Positions 36,003 through 52,149 of a DNA stretch of 64,000 nt are shown piece after piece. Positions within the stretch are counted from its first letter, which is position 1; each line of letters opens with the position of its first letter. This stretch comes from Vitis vinifera (Eukaryota; Streptophyta; Magnoliopsida; Vitales; Vitaceae): the NCBI RefSeq assembly GCF_030704535.1, contig NC_081820.1:20835001-20899000 (forward strand). Reading direction: 5' to 3'. Both the position numbers and the translations under genes were made by a program. The notes beneath the pieces were generated by a model. The model worked only from the letters and a program-made list of their open reading frames with translations, ran no database searches and was not told where the DNA came from.

Positions 36003-36468
36003 GATGAATGTATTTAAATTGATCATTGTATAAAAAAGACTACGACACTGAAATCTATAAGATGAAAAATTTTAACACAAATCTTACCTCATGCTCATGA
36101 ACTTTTGATGTTGGAAGCTCAGCTTCCAGTGTCTTATCAAATAATCAAGTTGTGACTTTAGTGCAACACTTCAAATAAATATTGGTGGCGTAGTGAAAAC
36201 AAAATTGGTATTACCTGACTATATATATATTTAATGAAAGTATTTAAATTGATCACTATATAAAAAAGACTACAACACTGAAATCTGTAAAATGGAAAAT
36301 TTTAACACAAATCTTACCACATGCCCATGAACTGTTGATGCTGAAAGCTCAACCTCCGGTGTCTTTAGTGCAACACTTCAAATAAATATTGGTGGGGTAG
36401 AGAAAACAAAATTGGTATCACCTCACTGAAAATGATGGCTTTTGGTAAACTCCTTTATACATGTATAC
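35181..36468. repeat. Five tandem repeats of about 230-310 bp upstream of CYP87-like gene A
   Basis: Copies start at about 35181, 35433, 35694, 36001 and 36231, each with TATTTAAATTGATCA, then TATAAAAAAGACTA, CACAAATCTTACC, AACTTTTGATG and GTGCAACACTTCAA. The third copy is lengthened by a TACA/TA microsatellite (about 35939-35998). Copies differ by scattered substitutions. The last ends about 50 bases before the P450 ATG, so the array occupies the promoter position. Confidence 0.85.
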
Positions 36469-36518
36469 CTGAACCAGACCAGCTATTGCTCATAGAAGAG
36501 TCTTCCTAGATCCCAAAG

Positions 36519-38928
36519 ATGGGATATCTGTGGTATGCTTTTGCTTTCACAGCGACCTTACTTGTATGTATTACACATTGGGTTTACAGTTTTAGGAAGC
36601 CCAAGTTCAATGGAAAGCTCCCTCCGGGTTCAATGGGCTTGCCAATTCTCGGAGAGACTCTTCAGTTCTTTGCTCCCAATACCGCTCTAGATGTCGCACC
36701 TTTCATCAGAGAGAGAATGAACAGGTAATTAAGCTAAAGGCTCTACTTAGGCAAATTAATGAATCCTTGCTTAAATATAGTCTGCTTGTACAAGGATCAC
36801 TTGTTTCATACTAGCAGAACCATAATACTATTCATCTTAAAGCATAGTGCATGATTTGTTGTCAGGTACGGGCCATTGTTCCGAACAAGTCTGGTGGGCT
36901 GGCCACTTGTTATTTCCACTGACCCAGACCTCAGCCGCTTCATCCTCCAACAGGAGGGGAAGCTGGTTCACAGCTGGTACACAGAAAGTTTTGACAATGT
37001 GGTAGGCAAGCAGAATGTGCTTTCAGCTAAAGGGGCTATGCACAAGTGCCTCAGAAACTTGATTTTGAATCAATTTGGCTCTGAAAGCCTAAAAACAAGG
37101 TTTCTTACTCAAGTTGAAGAGTTGGTGCTGAAACATCTGCAGTTGTGGTCTAACTGTACCTCTGTGGAGTTGAAAGAAGCCATTGCTTCTGTAAGTTTTC
37201 TCAGTTTCCAAACTCTTCTGCGTTATATTCAAGTACTCCTTACTACCCTAATTATAACAACTCTTTGATTTAATTTACAGATGATATTTGGGTTTACTGC
37301 TAAAAAGCTGTTTGACTATGATGAGTCAAGGACCCCAGAGAAGCTGAGAGAGAACTACGCTGCTTTTCTCGATGGTTTGATCTCATTCCCTCTGAAAATC
37401 CCTGGAACTTCTTATTGGAAATGTCTACAGGTAAAGCTGACTATAGTCTGATCTTGTTTATACCCTTATCGAACAAACTTTAACCTCAAATTATGTTAGG
37501 GTCGTAAAAGGGCAATGAAAACAATAAGAAATATGTTGGATGAGAGGCGTGCATCACCTGAAAGGGAAGACAAAGATTACATTGATTTTGTCCTAGAAGA
37601 GATGCAGAAGGATCAAACCATCCTAACCGAGGAAATCGTTTTGGATTTACTCTTTGCACTTCCTTTTGCTACTTATGAAACCACTTCCTCGGCTCTTGTA
37701 TTAGCCATTCAGTATCTTGGTAGCCATCCTTCAGCATTAGCAGAGATAACAGTAAGTAACACTATATTTTGAAGCTTTTAATTGATACTAATTAATCCTC
37801 TTTTCTTTTCCCATCACCAAATTTTTGGTTCATTTTTCTACTTGCAGAAAGAGCACGAGTCAATTCTAAGGAGCAGAGAAAGAGTGGATTCTGGAATCAC
37901 ATGGAATGAGTATAAATCCATGAATTTCACGATGATGGCAAGTCCAAAGAATTTTCTTGTTCTATGAAGAAAAATAAATTATTCATGGGAATCTAGTTTC
38001 ATAGTTTGTGCTGTGAATTTGCATTGCAGGTTATCAATGAAACTGTTAGACTTGGAAATATCGTCCCTGGAATTTTCAGGAAAGTGGCAAAAGACATTGA
38101 AATAAAGGGTATGTTTCGGCCGGCCCTCTACACTGTAATCTTTGACCTTACATCTTGGACACATTTTGAAGTGAATTGTATATGCATTGTATATAGGGTA
38201 TACAATTCCAGCAGGGTGGATGGTTATGATCTCCCCTCCAGCTGTCCATTTCAACCCCACTCTGTACAAGGACCCCCTTGTCTTCAATCCATGGCGATGG
38301 CAGGTATACTATCAGTTCAGAGCCCATCATTTGATACTATTAGGTTGAACCCACATTAATAAACGGGAATGTATTGATTTCTCATTCTCTATTCCAGGAC
38401 TCCAAAGATGGCCTTAGTGATATCCATCTGGAGGAGAGTCCGATGAAAATTGCTTGAGTATAGTATTTAAATGCCATTCCTAACAATTAGTTGTTTATTG
38501 CTAAAACAAACAACAGTGCCAAGAACCAAATGCAGGGTCAAGAAATTTCATGGGCTTTGGTGGAGGAATAAGACAATGTGTGGGAGCTGAGTTTGTGAAA
38601 CTTCAAATGGCCATTTTTCTCCACCATCTGCTTACAAAATACAGGTACTTAATCATACAACACTAGATTGTTCACTCATGGTTGAGGCACGCACGCACCT
38701 GAGTAATTTGGGTCACTCACTTTGTGCTTAATTACCTAGAGTTGTTGCATCAATACAAACATTATATTGTAATAATACTAACATGGTGAGTTTATCCATC
38801 TATTCAGGTGGACAGTGATCAAGGGAGGAGACACCGTTTGGAAGCCAGGACTTGTGTTTCCAAAAGGTTTTCACGTTCAAATATCTGAGAGAACCAAGTT
38901 GTATGAAGATAGTCCCATGGAAACATAA
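36519..38928 (+). CDS. Cytochrome P450, CYP87-like (gene A), nine exons
   Basis: Exons 36519-36724, 36866-37190, 37281-37430, 37500-37751, 37848-37937, 38030-38108, 38197-38303, 38517-38644 and 38808-38928 give 485 residues, a normal plant P450 length. It has an N-terminal membrane anchor (about 3-25) and a proline hinge KLPPGSMG. The I-helix oxygen-binding motif ATYETT is at 284-289, the K-helix ETVR at 345-348, FNPWRW follows, and the haem loop FGGGIRQCVG carries the ligand Cys424. All key residues are present, so it should be an active ER monooxygenase. The family call (CYP87, clan 85, acting on steroid- or triterpene-like substrates in known members) rests on remembered similarity to CYP87A and cucurbitadienol hydroxylase-type proteins. 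The substrate is unknown. Intron 5 uses a GC donor (ATG/GCAAGT). It is the upstream member of a tandem pair with 44132-47608 and sits behind a five-copy repeat array. Confidence 0.92.
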
Positions 38929-39494
38929 ATATATAGTAGCTAGAATCACTCAAATATGAGTATTCCAAAGTATATCATGGTCATGAAAATGTAAGAATAA
39001 TTGGCTCATGTCCCAGCCAAATGTATTGGTTTCAATATGCTCAATGTTATTGCCTCTGAATTCTTCATAAAAAATTATTTCTTTCCAAATTAAGGTAAGT
39101 GATACTAAAGAATGGAATCGATATATAGGAAAGTTTCAGCTCCTCATTTACTATTAATGTCAGTACAAATATAGAGTATAGATCACTATACTTTCATACC
39201 TACCTTTAATACCCTTTTTTTAGAAGATTGTGATTTCTCATCTAAATAGGATTATTATTTTAATTTTGTAAAGTTTTCGTGACGTTACAATATTTTTTTA
39301 AATAGAAATACTTAAAAACTTAATAATTTTATTTCATTTTTTACTAATTTTTTTTATTAAACAATTAAAAATTATATAATATTTAATAATTAAAAATATA
39401 TAACATTTAACTTTATGACTTAATTGCCCACATACTTTGCACATGAACCTAGTATATATATAAACATGGAATGGTTGTTAATCTAAAACTTTCT
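38929..39494. other. 3' flank of CYP87-like gene A
   Basis: AT-rich DNA without a coding signal. It probably includes the 3' untranslated region, with ATAAATATA-like signals just after the stop. Confidence 0.5.
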
Positions 39495-39628
39495 GAATAA
39501 ATAACTTTGACAAAATATATTTAGTATTAAAAATAGTAAAAGCAATTTTGTTTACTATTCCGAATAAATAACTTTGACAAAATATATTTAGTATTAAAAA
39601 TAGTAAAAGCAATTTTGTTTACTATTGG
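39495..39628. repeat. Tandem duplication with a 67-bp unit
   Basis: The unit beginning GAATAAATAACTTTGAC at 39495 is repeated at 39562 almost without change, ending TTGTTTACTATT. The near identity suggests a recent local duplication. Confidence 0.85.
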
Positions 39629-39639
39629 GAATATTGGAT

Positions 39640-40990
39640 TACTCTATTCTCTATCCTAAAATTAGGTTAGGTACATGAAATTCTCTTGCGAAAAAATATG
39701 CATCTAAAACAATTTTAGGTTCTAGAAAACAAGATTTGAGAACTTAGATCTAGATATTCCTAAATCCAATCTTTACGGTGAAGATTGTTGTAAAATAATT
39801 CAAAAGTCAAATATGATCTCAACCTACAATCTTCCGTCTGATTACTCAACCTCAAAGTTTGACACTCATCATCGAATAATTTTGTATATAGGGTTCCTAC
39901 TTGGTTTAAGTAACTTGAGTTCATCTAAAGATTAGGTCGCTTAATTTAACCCAAAAAAAATTCTAATTGATTAATTAACCTAATAAGACATACTCCAATT
40001 AATTAATTAACCTAACAAGACTCCAATTAATCAATTGACTTATTTCAAAGATACCATTCATTGATTCCTATGCAACCTTACACAATTACCAAAACTCCTT
40101 TATATACATAAGTGAACAAAGAGTTAATTCAACCTTTATAAATTGTGTCATCAAGATATATAAGTTCGAACGAGAACCATTAGGGCACATAAGACAATAC
40201 CGGTTCCCTTATAATCCAATTTTGAAGTTGACTCATCATTCAACAATAGTGAGTCAACTACACTCCAATACTATATGTATATTACAACAACACAAAGTGT
40301 TTAGGTGCATGACCAACTATCCGTTGTATATAGTTTTTTCATAAATTGGTATTTGTAATCTAATAAGATGAAAACTATTAGCCTCTCAAAGTTACCTTTA
40401 TTATCCTTGAGTTACAAATCAGACTATTATGAGAACAATTAATATGTCCTAGCTCACAAAAAGCTTATGTCAAGTTCTAATTAAGGAACCACTATGATCA
40501 TAGTTTGCCTTAACACACGTCCATAGAATCGCCTAAGGGAAAACGCTATCTCAAAGTCTATAGGATATCATAGTATTTCTATTGAGAATACTAATTGCTA
40601 TCAACTTTCATTAACAATGACCAAATTTATAGGGAATATATAATCTCTTTAGGATTTCACCCGTAAATCAAAATCACTATTAACTTTGACATAAGTTCAA
40701 TATTCTCTTAAGATTAAGAGACAATGCAACATAGTACTTTGATGAAATCATAATAACCCAATAATCTTACATCATGACTTATGGTAAGTTTTGTTCAATG
40801 TATAACCATATACACTAATACATTCACCATAAAAAACTCATCATGATGGTTAAAACCATCTATTCCTCTAATTAGAAAGTAATGTATTACAACCTCAAAT
40901 AAATTGCCTATAAACAAATCATCTATTTGTTAAGAACTCAAGACTCGTATCTTCTATGCAACCAAGTCATGAACAATGCAAAAAATGTAG
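39640..40990 (-). mobile_element. Non-coding LTR-retroelement-like sequence
   Basis: No open frame, but its reverse complement at about 40490-40625 is clearly similar to 49515-49665 on the plus strand. Shared words include AGTATTCTCAATAG, CCCTTA..GATTCTA and ACTATGATCATAG. Two dispersed copies in opposite orientation show a repeat family. The texture fits LTRs or leader DNA of a large non-coding retroelement derivative. Limits are approximate and no LTR pair was found. Confidence 0.5.
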
Positions 40991-41010
40991 GTCAAAATGC
41001 TTATAAGGTA

Positions 41011-41719
41011 TAATCCATAAAACAAAAATAAATAAAAATGTAACTAGAACTTTATTAAATAAATAATAAATTTTGAATTTATTACATCATGTCATATTTT
41101 TAAGAGATTTATCCTAATGTTTGCAACTTATTACATGAAAGCAATTAAAATTCTCTATTTAAGGTGTTGTTATTCATGTGAAATTGGTATATTAAAAGGA
41201 AAATATTTTCATTTGAAACCAACCCTTTTTAATTATTTATTTATTTATTTTATTATTTTTATTATTATTATTATTATTATTATTAAATATTTATCATGAT
41301 AAATATTTGGGTTTCATTTGAAATCAACATTATTATTATTACTCAAGGACCTCCTCAGTAGTTGAAGAAGTTCAGGGAGCTTCTTTACACGTAGCTGCTA
41401 AAGTAATTTATAGTGAATTGATTCAAGATAAATAATCCATAAAACAAAAATAAATAAAAATGTAAATAAAAATGTAACTAAAACTTTATTAAATAAATAA
41501 TAAATTCTGAATTTATTACATCATGTCATATTTTTAAGAGATTTATCCTAATGTTTGCAACTTATTATATTAAAGCAATTAAAATTCTCTATTTAAGGTG
41601 TTGTTATTCATGTGAAATTGGTATATTAAAAGGAAAATATATTAAAAGGAAAATATTTATCATGATAAATATCTCTCAAATGTGGGGTTTTATTTGAAAC
41701 CAACCCTTTTTAATTAATT

Positions 41720-41807
<88 letters not shown>

Positions 41808-41836
41808 TCAAGGACACCAACCCTTTTTAATTAATT

Positions 41837-41917
<81 letters not shown>

Positions 41918-42006
41918 TCAAGGACCTCCTCAATAGTTGAAGAAGTTCAGGGAGCTTCTTTACACGTAGCTGCTGATGTAATTTATAGTGAATTGATTCA
42001 AGATAT
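41011..42006. repeat. Large tandem duplication with ATT/ATTT microsatellites
   Basis: A segment of about 420 bp (41011-41430, from TAATCCATAAAAC to GATTCAAGATA) is repeated at 41432-42006. The second copy is expanded by ATTT and ATT runs (about 41720-41808 and 41842-41915) and by a second copy of the ACCAACCCTTTTTAATTA stretch. Both copies end with the same CTCAAGGAC..CTTCTTTACACGTAGC block. No gene is seen. Confidence 0.85.
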
Positions 42007-44131
42007 ATTTCTCACTTATTTTTCAGATTATAAAACTAATTGCTCTATATTTTACTATAAATATGAATCATACTATTTTTAATAATAAATAAATATTTAT
42101 AATAATCACATATTAATAATATTAGTATTAATTATTATTATTTGATCCTTTAACCATTATTTCCATAATTATATTGAAATTTGAATTGGAAAAGTGATTA
42201 TATTAGGGACTATTGTTGAACCATAATTGAAATGTGATGTCAACATAATATTAAAATAAAAAATAATAATAATAAGTCAAAATTCTATCTTCTAAGTATA
42301 TTTATTTTGAGTCATTTGATGTGCAAGATTATATCTTGTCCATCCATTTTAAATTTGAAAAAAAAAACTTTTAGTTGAATAAATAATATCTTTTAATTGT
42401 TTTTTTTATTATTTTTACTTATTTTTTTAGGATTATTTTAAAAAATAATTATATAAATATATAGAATAATTAAAAATAAAACACTAAATATAAAAATGAT
42501 TTTTAAAATATATTTAAAAAATATTAAAAATATGTTAAAAATATTTTAGGTTTCAAATAAAATTTTATCTACAAGAATAAAAAAAAAATAGTTAATGGGC
42601 CCTTAAATTTCAGCTTTTTTTATTTTTTATTTTTTTTATCATCTTATGATTTTAACCTAACGTGGCATAAATGTTTATCTAAATGTTTCATTCCTATATT
42701 TAATCATAAGCATATTAGGTAAGCAGCTGTCCTTTTATATTTTATTACTTTAATGACGTGGCATAAATATTTATTTATATTTTTCATATATTTAATCATA
42801 AGCATCTTATGCTGTCATCCTACCTCGACGCTAAAAACAAAAATAATAATACAAAAATTGAATGCGGTTCTACCCATAACTTGAAAAACTTAAAAAAATA
42901 AATAAAATAATCTGCAAAACATGGAAAAGTTAATGATACCGCCGAATGGGTCCCGCCTCTATAAAGAAAAAGGAAATTTGAATGAGGATTTCAAAAACAG
43001 CTACTCATTGACTTCCAACTTTTTTTTAGGTTATATATGACGTGGAGTCTTAAATTAAGAAGAAGAGTGTCGGTGAAGTTAGAGAAAATAAAATTAAGGG
43101 CCTACATGGGATCCTTTTTAAAAAATAATAATTTTGAGTATTTTTTTCATCATTTTTTATATTTATATAATTATTTTAAAAATAATAAAATAGGTAATAG
43201 GATCCAAGCAATTCAACTATATTTGATTTTCAGTCTTTCGATCAACTAATACAATGATGAAAATATCGATAATTATAAATATATCGGTATTTCGATTTTA
43301 TGGATATATCGGATATATCAAAGATATATCGACGGATATTTTGAAAAAAAATATTGATTGATGTAAAATTGATCAAAATCTAAAAAAATATATATATATA
43401 AGAAAAACTTCATAAAAATGTAATTAGAAATATAATATATATTTTAAAGTAGTTTTATTAAAGAATTTTATATATGTATAATATGATTTATTATATTTAA
43501 TAATAATATCTATGTATCGATCAAAATATGAATTTTATAAGTATATATTTATTATTAAATTACATTAAATATTTTTTCATAATAATATTATGATATTTGA
43601 TTATTATATGTTTAATTTTAAAATATATATTAATATTAAAATTATGATGTATTTAATTCAATTGTATTAAATAATATAAAATAAATTGTGATATAAGTAT
43701 AATTTTTTAATATTTAATTAATCTATTAATGATATTAAAAACACTTTGAAGAAAATTATCATGATAATTTGTATGTTTTTTTGTAATCAATTGAAAAGAA
43801 AATTGTATTTAATTATAGAATAATTATAATTAATTTATTCTTTAAAAATATTCTTATAATATTTTCTACGATGACAGTAAATATAAACGTTAATATAATT
43901 AATAAAGGGCAAACTTGCTATAATGGTTAGGTGAGTTGAACCTTTTCTTTGGGGTTTGAGTCCACGTTGACCATCCGGCATATGGAAAAATGTCGGGAAT
44001 ATATCCGAAAATTTTCATCCATGAGCTAACCAAAGTCAATGAGAACCATCCGCCTTGATGAGCCTCAGCCTCCCTCTTTCCTTCTGTTATAAGTATGCCT
44101 GAATCCAATCCAGCTCCTTTTCAAATAAGAG
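42007..44131. other. AT-rich spacer upstream of CYP87-like gene B
   Basis: No host gene. Repeats of ATATATCGG-like words at 43260-43340 form a small irregular minisatellite. The phrase GTGGCATAAATRTTTAT recurs at about 42663 and 42757, marking a short direct duplication. The last 200 bases are less AT-rich and presumably hold the promoter of gene B. Confidence 0.45.
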
Positions 44132-47608
<3,477 letters not shown>

Positions 47609-47865
47609 AGATGGTCCTATGGAAGCATAAATAACTAGAATATAATCACTTGAATAAGAGTATTTCAGCATGTGTTCCCAAATAATACACTTGTGGTCAT
47701 TGGTCATCGTGGGTTTGAACTTTTGTATCTCCATTATGGTGGGAACTGTCTTACCTTGAAAAACAAAGTCTAACATGAAGGTTGTCTATTTATATCATTG
47801 TTTTCCATAGACTAAAAGCAATGTTAGGTGTAGAGGCTCTCTATTTCCATCATTGTCATCATGCC
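47609..47865. other. 3' flank of CYP87-like gene B
   Basis: Short spacer between the P450 stop and the copia fossil. Nothing beyond a likely 3' untranslated region is seen. Confidence 0.5.
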
Positions 47866-49450
47866 CTTCATGAGGTTGGTGCAGGGAGAGATTACTTAGG
47901 TCCTGTGTTACATGATGGTATGCTCCAGAGTCTCCAGCATGGCGGAAAGATTGGAGCTAGTGATGGCATTGTCATCGATAATGGTACAGGACCTAATATT
48001 TCTCACATTGGCTCCTCCACTCTCTGTACTCCTACTATTTCATTTTTTCTCTATGTCTTGTGTATTTCTTCCATTCAACAAAACTTAACTTTAGTTTCTC
48101 TAGTTTGTCATTCTGATAAAACTTTTGTTGAATTTTTCCTTCATTTTTTATTGTGAAGGATCTCATCACAGGGGTAATTCTTGCTCGAGGTTAGAGCAAG
48201 AATAATGTGTACGAATGGCCCAGCTTAGGAGACACTCTATTCGTAGCCAAACAAGCCCTAATAGGCATGAAGACTTCCCTTGCTGGTTGGCGTGATCCTC
48301 TTGGACATATAGCATCCATAGTTCTAAACTTTCTAGTATCTCAACATAATCTAGTACTAGTTAATAGTTCTTTGTTTGCCTTGTGCTATGTGATAAGAGT
48401 CATCGACTTCCCTTTAGTATCTCTACTCTTCAAAGTCATGGCCTTTTAGACCTTCTTTACACTGATGTGTGGGGATCATCTTCCGTAGTTGCAATGAAAG
48501 GGTTTCTCATTATGTCATTTTTACAGACCACTTTACAAAATATTCTTGGTTTTTTCCTTGTAAAAAAAAAAAAATTTAACGTGCTTTCCATTTTCTCAAA
48601 GCTCAAAATTATGGTGGAAAAATATTTCAATACCTCTATTACCATGATATGTTCGGATCGTGGAGGTGAGCATCATGGACTTAAATCTCTTGTCAAGTCT
48701 CATGGAATTCAACATCTTTTTTCACCCCCACACACACTCCACGACATGTTGCCTTAACTGCATGTTGAAATTGGACTCACTTTGTTACACAAAGCTTCCA
48801 TGTCCTCTTCTCTTTGGTCTCATGCATTACAAATTGTTATTTACTTAATCAATTGGATGCCACTCCTATTCTTCAATATAAATTGCCCTTTGAGTCACTA
48901 TTTCATACCACCCTATGTATGCAAAATTGTGAGTGTTTGGTTGTTTGTGGTTGGTAGGTTCATCAACTAGACATTAATAATGCCTTTTTGCGTAGCTATC
49001 TCCATTAGGAGACTTACATGTTACAACCTCTAGACTTCATTGATGTCACCAAGCCCACTCATGTATGTCGCATACAAAAAGCCCTTTATGGCCTTAAGAA
49101 AGCCCTATGGGCGTGGCACAATGAGTTGAAAGAGTTTTTAATTTCCTTCGGTTTCATCAATTGTTAATTTGACATTTGGTTGGTTTTTTATAATTTCAAT
49201 TTCATCATCGATGTACTTTTTGGTGTATGTAGATAACCGTCACAAGAAGGTCTACCACTATTGTTTGAGAATTTTTCAAACACTTGCCTCTAAATTCTCT
49301 GTCAAGGACCTTGGCAATCTCGACTTCTTCCTAGGCATTAAAGTCATTCCCACATCACAATTTATCCCCCAATAAACACATATGTGATCTCCTTGAACAC
49401 GCCAAAATGATTGGTATAAAAAATCTAATCGCATCTACGTCCACCTTAGC
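47866..49450 (+). mobile_element. Ty1/copia retrotransposon fragment, old and broken
   Basis: Fossil on the plus strand. In order, it holds remnants of the protease-to-integrase linker (about 47980-48240, with NGTGPNISHIGSSTL and YEWPS). The integrase core follows (about 48380-48950, with KSHRLPFS, LLYTDVWG, ICSDRGGEHHGLKS and HGIQHLFSPPHT), then the start of the reverse transcriptase (about 48950-49450, with LDINNAFL, QKALYGLKKALWAWHNEL and KDLGNLDFFLGIKV). The domain order integrase before RT is diagnostic of Ty1/copia. Gag, RNase H and both LTRs are not seen. There are roughly six or more breaks and internal losses, so it is ancient. Confidence 0.85.
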
Positions 49451-50933
49451 CAAGTTGGTTCTTATGAATGAAACCCTAAGGTGGTCATATATTCACTACG
49501 GATTGAGTTAATGTTAATAAAGATTAGTAGCAATAAGTATTCTCAATAGGGACACCATGATATCTCATGGTATTGAGACATCATTCCCCCTTAAGTGATT
49601 CTAAGGATATGTCATAAGAAAAACTATGATCATAGTAATTCATTTAGTGAAATTCAACATATGCTCTTTATAAACTAAAGTATGTTAATCAATCATATAA
49701 TAAGAGAATTTGTAAGAATTGAAGAAATAATCTTAAGAAGTTGATAGTTATTGTACGCAAACTCCTTAAGAACTTGTATTTGTAATCTTACAAAGTAATT
49801 CTATCAAGGTAGTCCATCTCTTTTATGCATATATTTCAAGGTGATGCAATAGCAATACTCTTATTTGAAAAGGATTTGGATTAGATTTAGGCGTATATAT
49901 AATGGAAGGAAAGAGGGAGGTTAAGCCACATCAAGGCGCATAGTTCTCATTTGACTTTAGTTAGCCGACCCTTGAGTACAAAAAACCTTAGAACTAATGT
50001 GATTTAAAAGAAGACAACGTATTATAATAGCATTATTTAAGGTTACACATAGATCCTGTAGGCCCCTTTGGTCCAATACAATATAGGCTTCATCACTCCC
50101 GACTCAATATAATGTAGGTCCAATCACTCTTAACCCATGCATTTTTATTCTTATTCTTATTTCTTCTTTATATCTTTTTTCATTTTATCTTTGTTTTTAT
50201 TTTACTTGTACTTTTATTTTTATTCCATCTTCAATTTTCAATTTGCATTTGTACTCAATGGATTTGTTTTATCTTGATGGGTTTGTTCCCATTTCAATTA
50301 ATTAATGAGCAAGTTTGGATTTTAAGGACTCGGCCCAATTCAATCGACGAATTTTAATACACAAAGCTTAGGCTTATTTATTTTATTTTGGATCTTAAAA
50401 CTTTATTCTTAGATATTAGATTTATTTGGATATAATGCTTGAACTTGGATTACCTTAGGCTTTAATGTTTTATTTGCATAAATTTGGCCATAGGTTTTAG
50501 GCTTGGCATATAATCATTAAAATTACGCTTAATTAATTTTAACTATTTCATGTGGATCATTGGATTGAACATTGGATTTTAATTATTTAATTTGGGCCCT
50601 TATTGATTGGATTTAGAACATAGATTACAATCGATTTTGGGTTGGAGTACTTTTAAGTTAATTTGGGCTTTTCATTTGGACCATGGATTTGGGCCTTAGA
50701 TGATTACTTTGGGCTGTGCTTTTGGTCAACTTAATTTGGACTTCCTTTAATTGATGGTAGTCTGATTCCAAGGTTCACATGCCAACTGCTCCCATTTTGT
50801 TCGTTTATGTTATTCATCGTATCTTTGTAGGCATCTTTGCATTATATACAATATTGGATTTCATTTTCATTGATTAATTAATTGAATCTTTATATTTCCC
50901 TCATTTCATTAGTAGATAGGGATGATAATGAAG
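49451..50933. other. Repeat-derived intergenic DNA
   Basis: The segment 49515-49665 is similar to the reverse complement of about 40490-40625, so it belongs to the same non-coding retroelement family. The rest (for example GGTCCAAT..CACTC words at 50075-50130) has no open frame and no clear ends. Confidence 0.45.
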
Positions 50934-51375
50934 TAAGTTTTTTCTGGTACCCACCTCACCCTACCCTGCCCTTAATGGGACGAGTTTGAAATTTAAATAA
51001 ACAGATTAGAAGATTACATTGTCCACGCCCACCTTTCACCAATTATATATAAAATTAATTTTAAATTTTAATTTAATTTTTTACTTTCCTATTTTTAATA
51101 TATAATAATAATAATAAAATATTTTTCAATAAAATAAGTTATAACAAATTATAATATTTAAATTATTTATAAATTATATTTATTTTAACATAATTTAAAA
51201 AAAAATTCAAAAAAAAGTAAAACAGGTGGGATGGAGCAAGTATGAGAATTTCACATATCAATCATACCCCATTTAAATTTTTAAATGGGACAATAATAGG
51301 AATTATTTTGAATAAATGGGGCGGGGTTGGGATGAGGGCGTCCCAACTCGAACCCACCCCATTATTATCCCTCTT
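50934..51375. mobile_element. Short non-autonomous hAT MITE
   Basis: Ends AGGGATGATAATG and CATTATTATCCCT are inverted repeats. The flanks show TTAGTAGA on the left and TTAGTAGC on the right, a 7-of-8 match consistent with an old 8-bp duplication. Subterminal GGGACGAG, GGTGGGATGG and GGGGCGGGG words resemble the large hAT at 22.5-35 kb. It has no coding capacity, so it must have been mobilised by a transposase encoded elsewhere. Confidence 0.7.
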
Positions 51376-52149
51376 AGTAGCGAGCAAATTGAACTTATCT
51401 TAGTAGATGTATCTTTATGTCTTCTTCAAATTATATTGCAGTTTCGCAACTACTACTTTATTTTTCTCTAAACGTTAAATACGTTTTAAATTTTCTTATT
51501 TTGTTTGTCTCTTTTTAAAATAAAGTAAAAATATTTATCTCTAGAGGTTAATTAGGTTTTTAATTTTCTTGTTCTGTTTTTCTCTTTTTAAAATAAAGCA
51601 AAATTAGGAATGACTTCAAGATTTTCAGAAATAAAAAGTATTTTCCAATAAATGAATAAATAAAATAAATAAAAAAAGATGCCTACCTATCTAGGCTAAT
51701 TCATAAAATTATGGAAGCTCATCAAGCATGTTGGGAAGCTGATCATCAGCCCAACCCCACATAGAAGCCTACCTATCTAGGCTCATCCATCCCAGCTCGT
51801 ATAGAAGCCCACAATTCAAAATCTATTACTTTGTCATCCAGATTTGTCACAGTTCAACATCATTTATAATTCTCCATAAATTATAAAGGGATTGTCCTTT
51901 TTCACACTTTGATTCAAATATTGGTTTAAATTTAGATTTTAAAAAAAAACAACTTTGAATGTGTGGCTTCAAAGTAGAATTTCTCAAATACCTTCCAAAT
52001 ATAACGGTCATCGGTTTTTATTTTTTATTTTAAAGAGATGTTCGCATAGCTATTCATAATTTTTTACATGCAGTTGTAAAGTACTATTGTAATTTCGAAC
52101 TTAAACAATAAATGTTTTTCTTTGTATTTTAATCTTATTTTTGTTGTAT
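51376..52149. other. Intergenic DNA
   Basis: No coding signal. A short direct repeat (CCTACCTATCTAGGCT at about 51682 and 51768) is the only structure seen. A phrase beginning TTTTAATTTTCTT recurs at about 51490 and 51555. Confidence 0.45.

Noticed and set aside
38401-38457. Possible extra exon in CYP87-like gene A (DSKDGLSDIH...) after an AG
   Set aside because: The matching place in gene B is intron without this frame, and including it would break the conserved haem-loop exon phase.
41720-41915. Regular short repeats resembling a CRISPR array
   Set aside because: Plain ATTT/ATT microsatellites without unique spacers, in a eukaryotic nuclear context.
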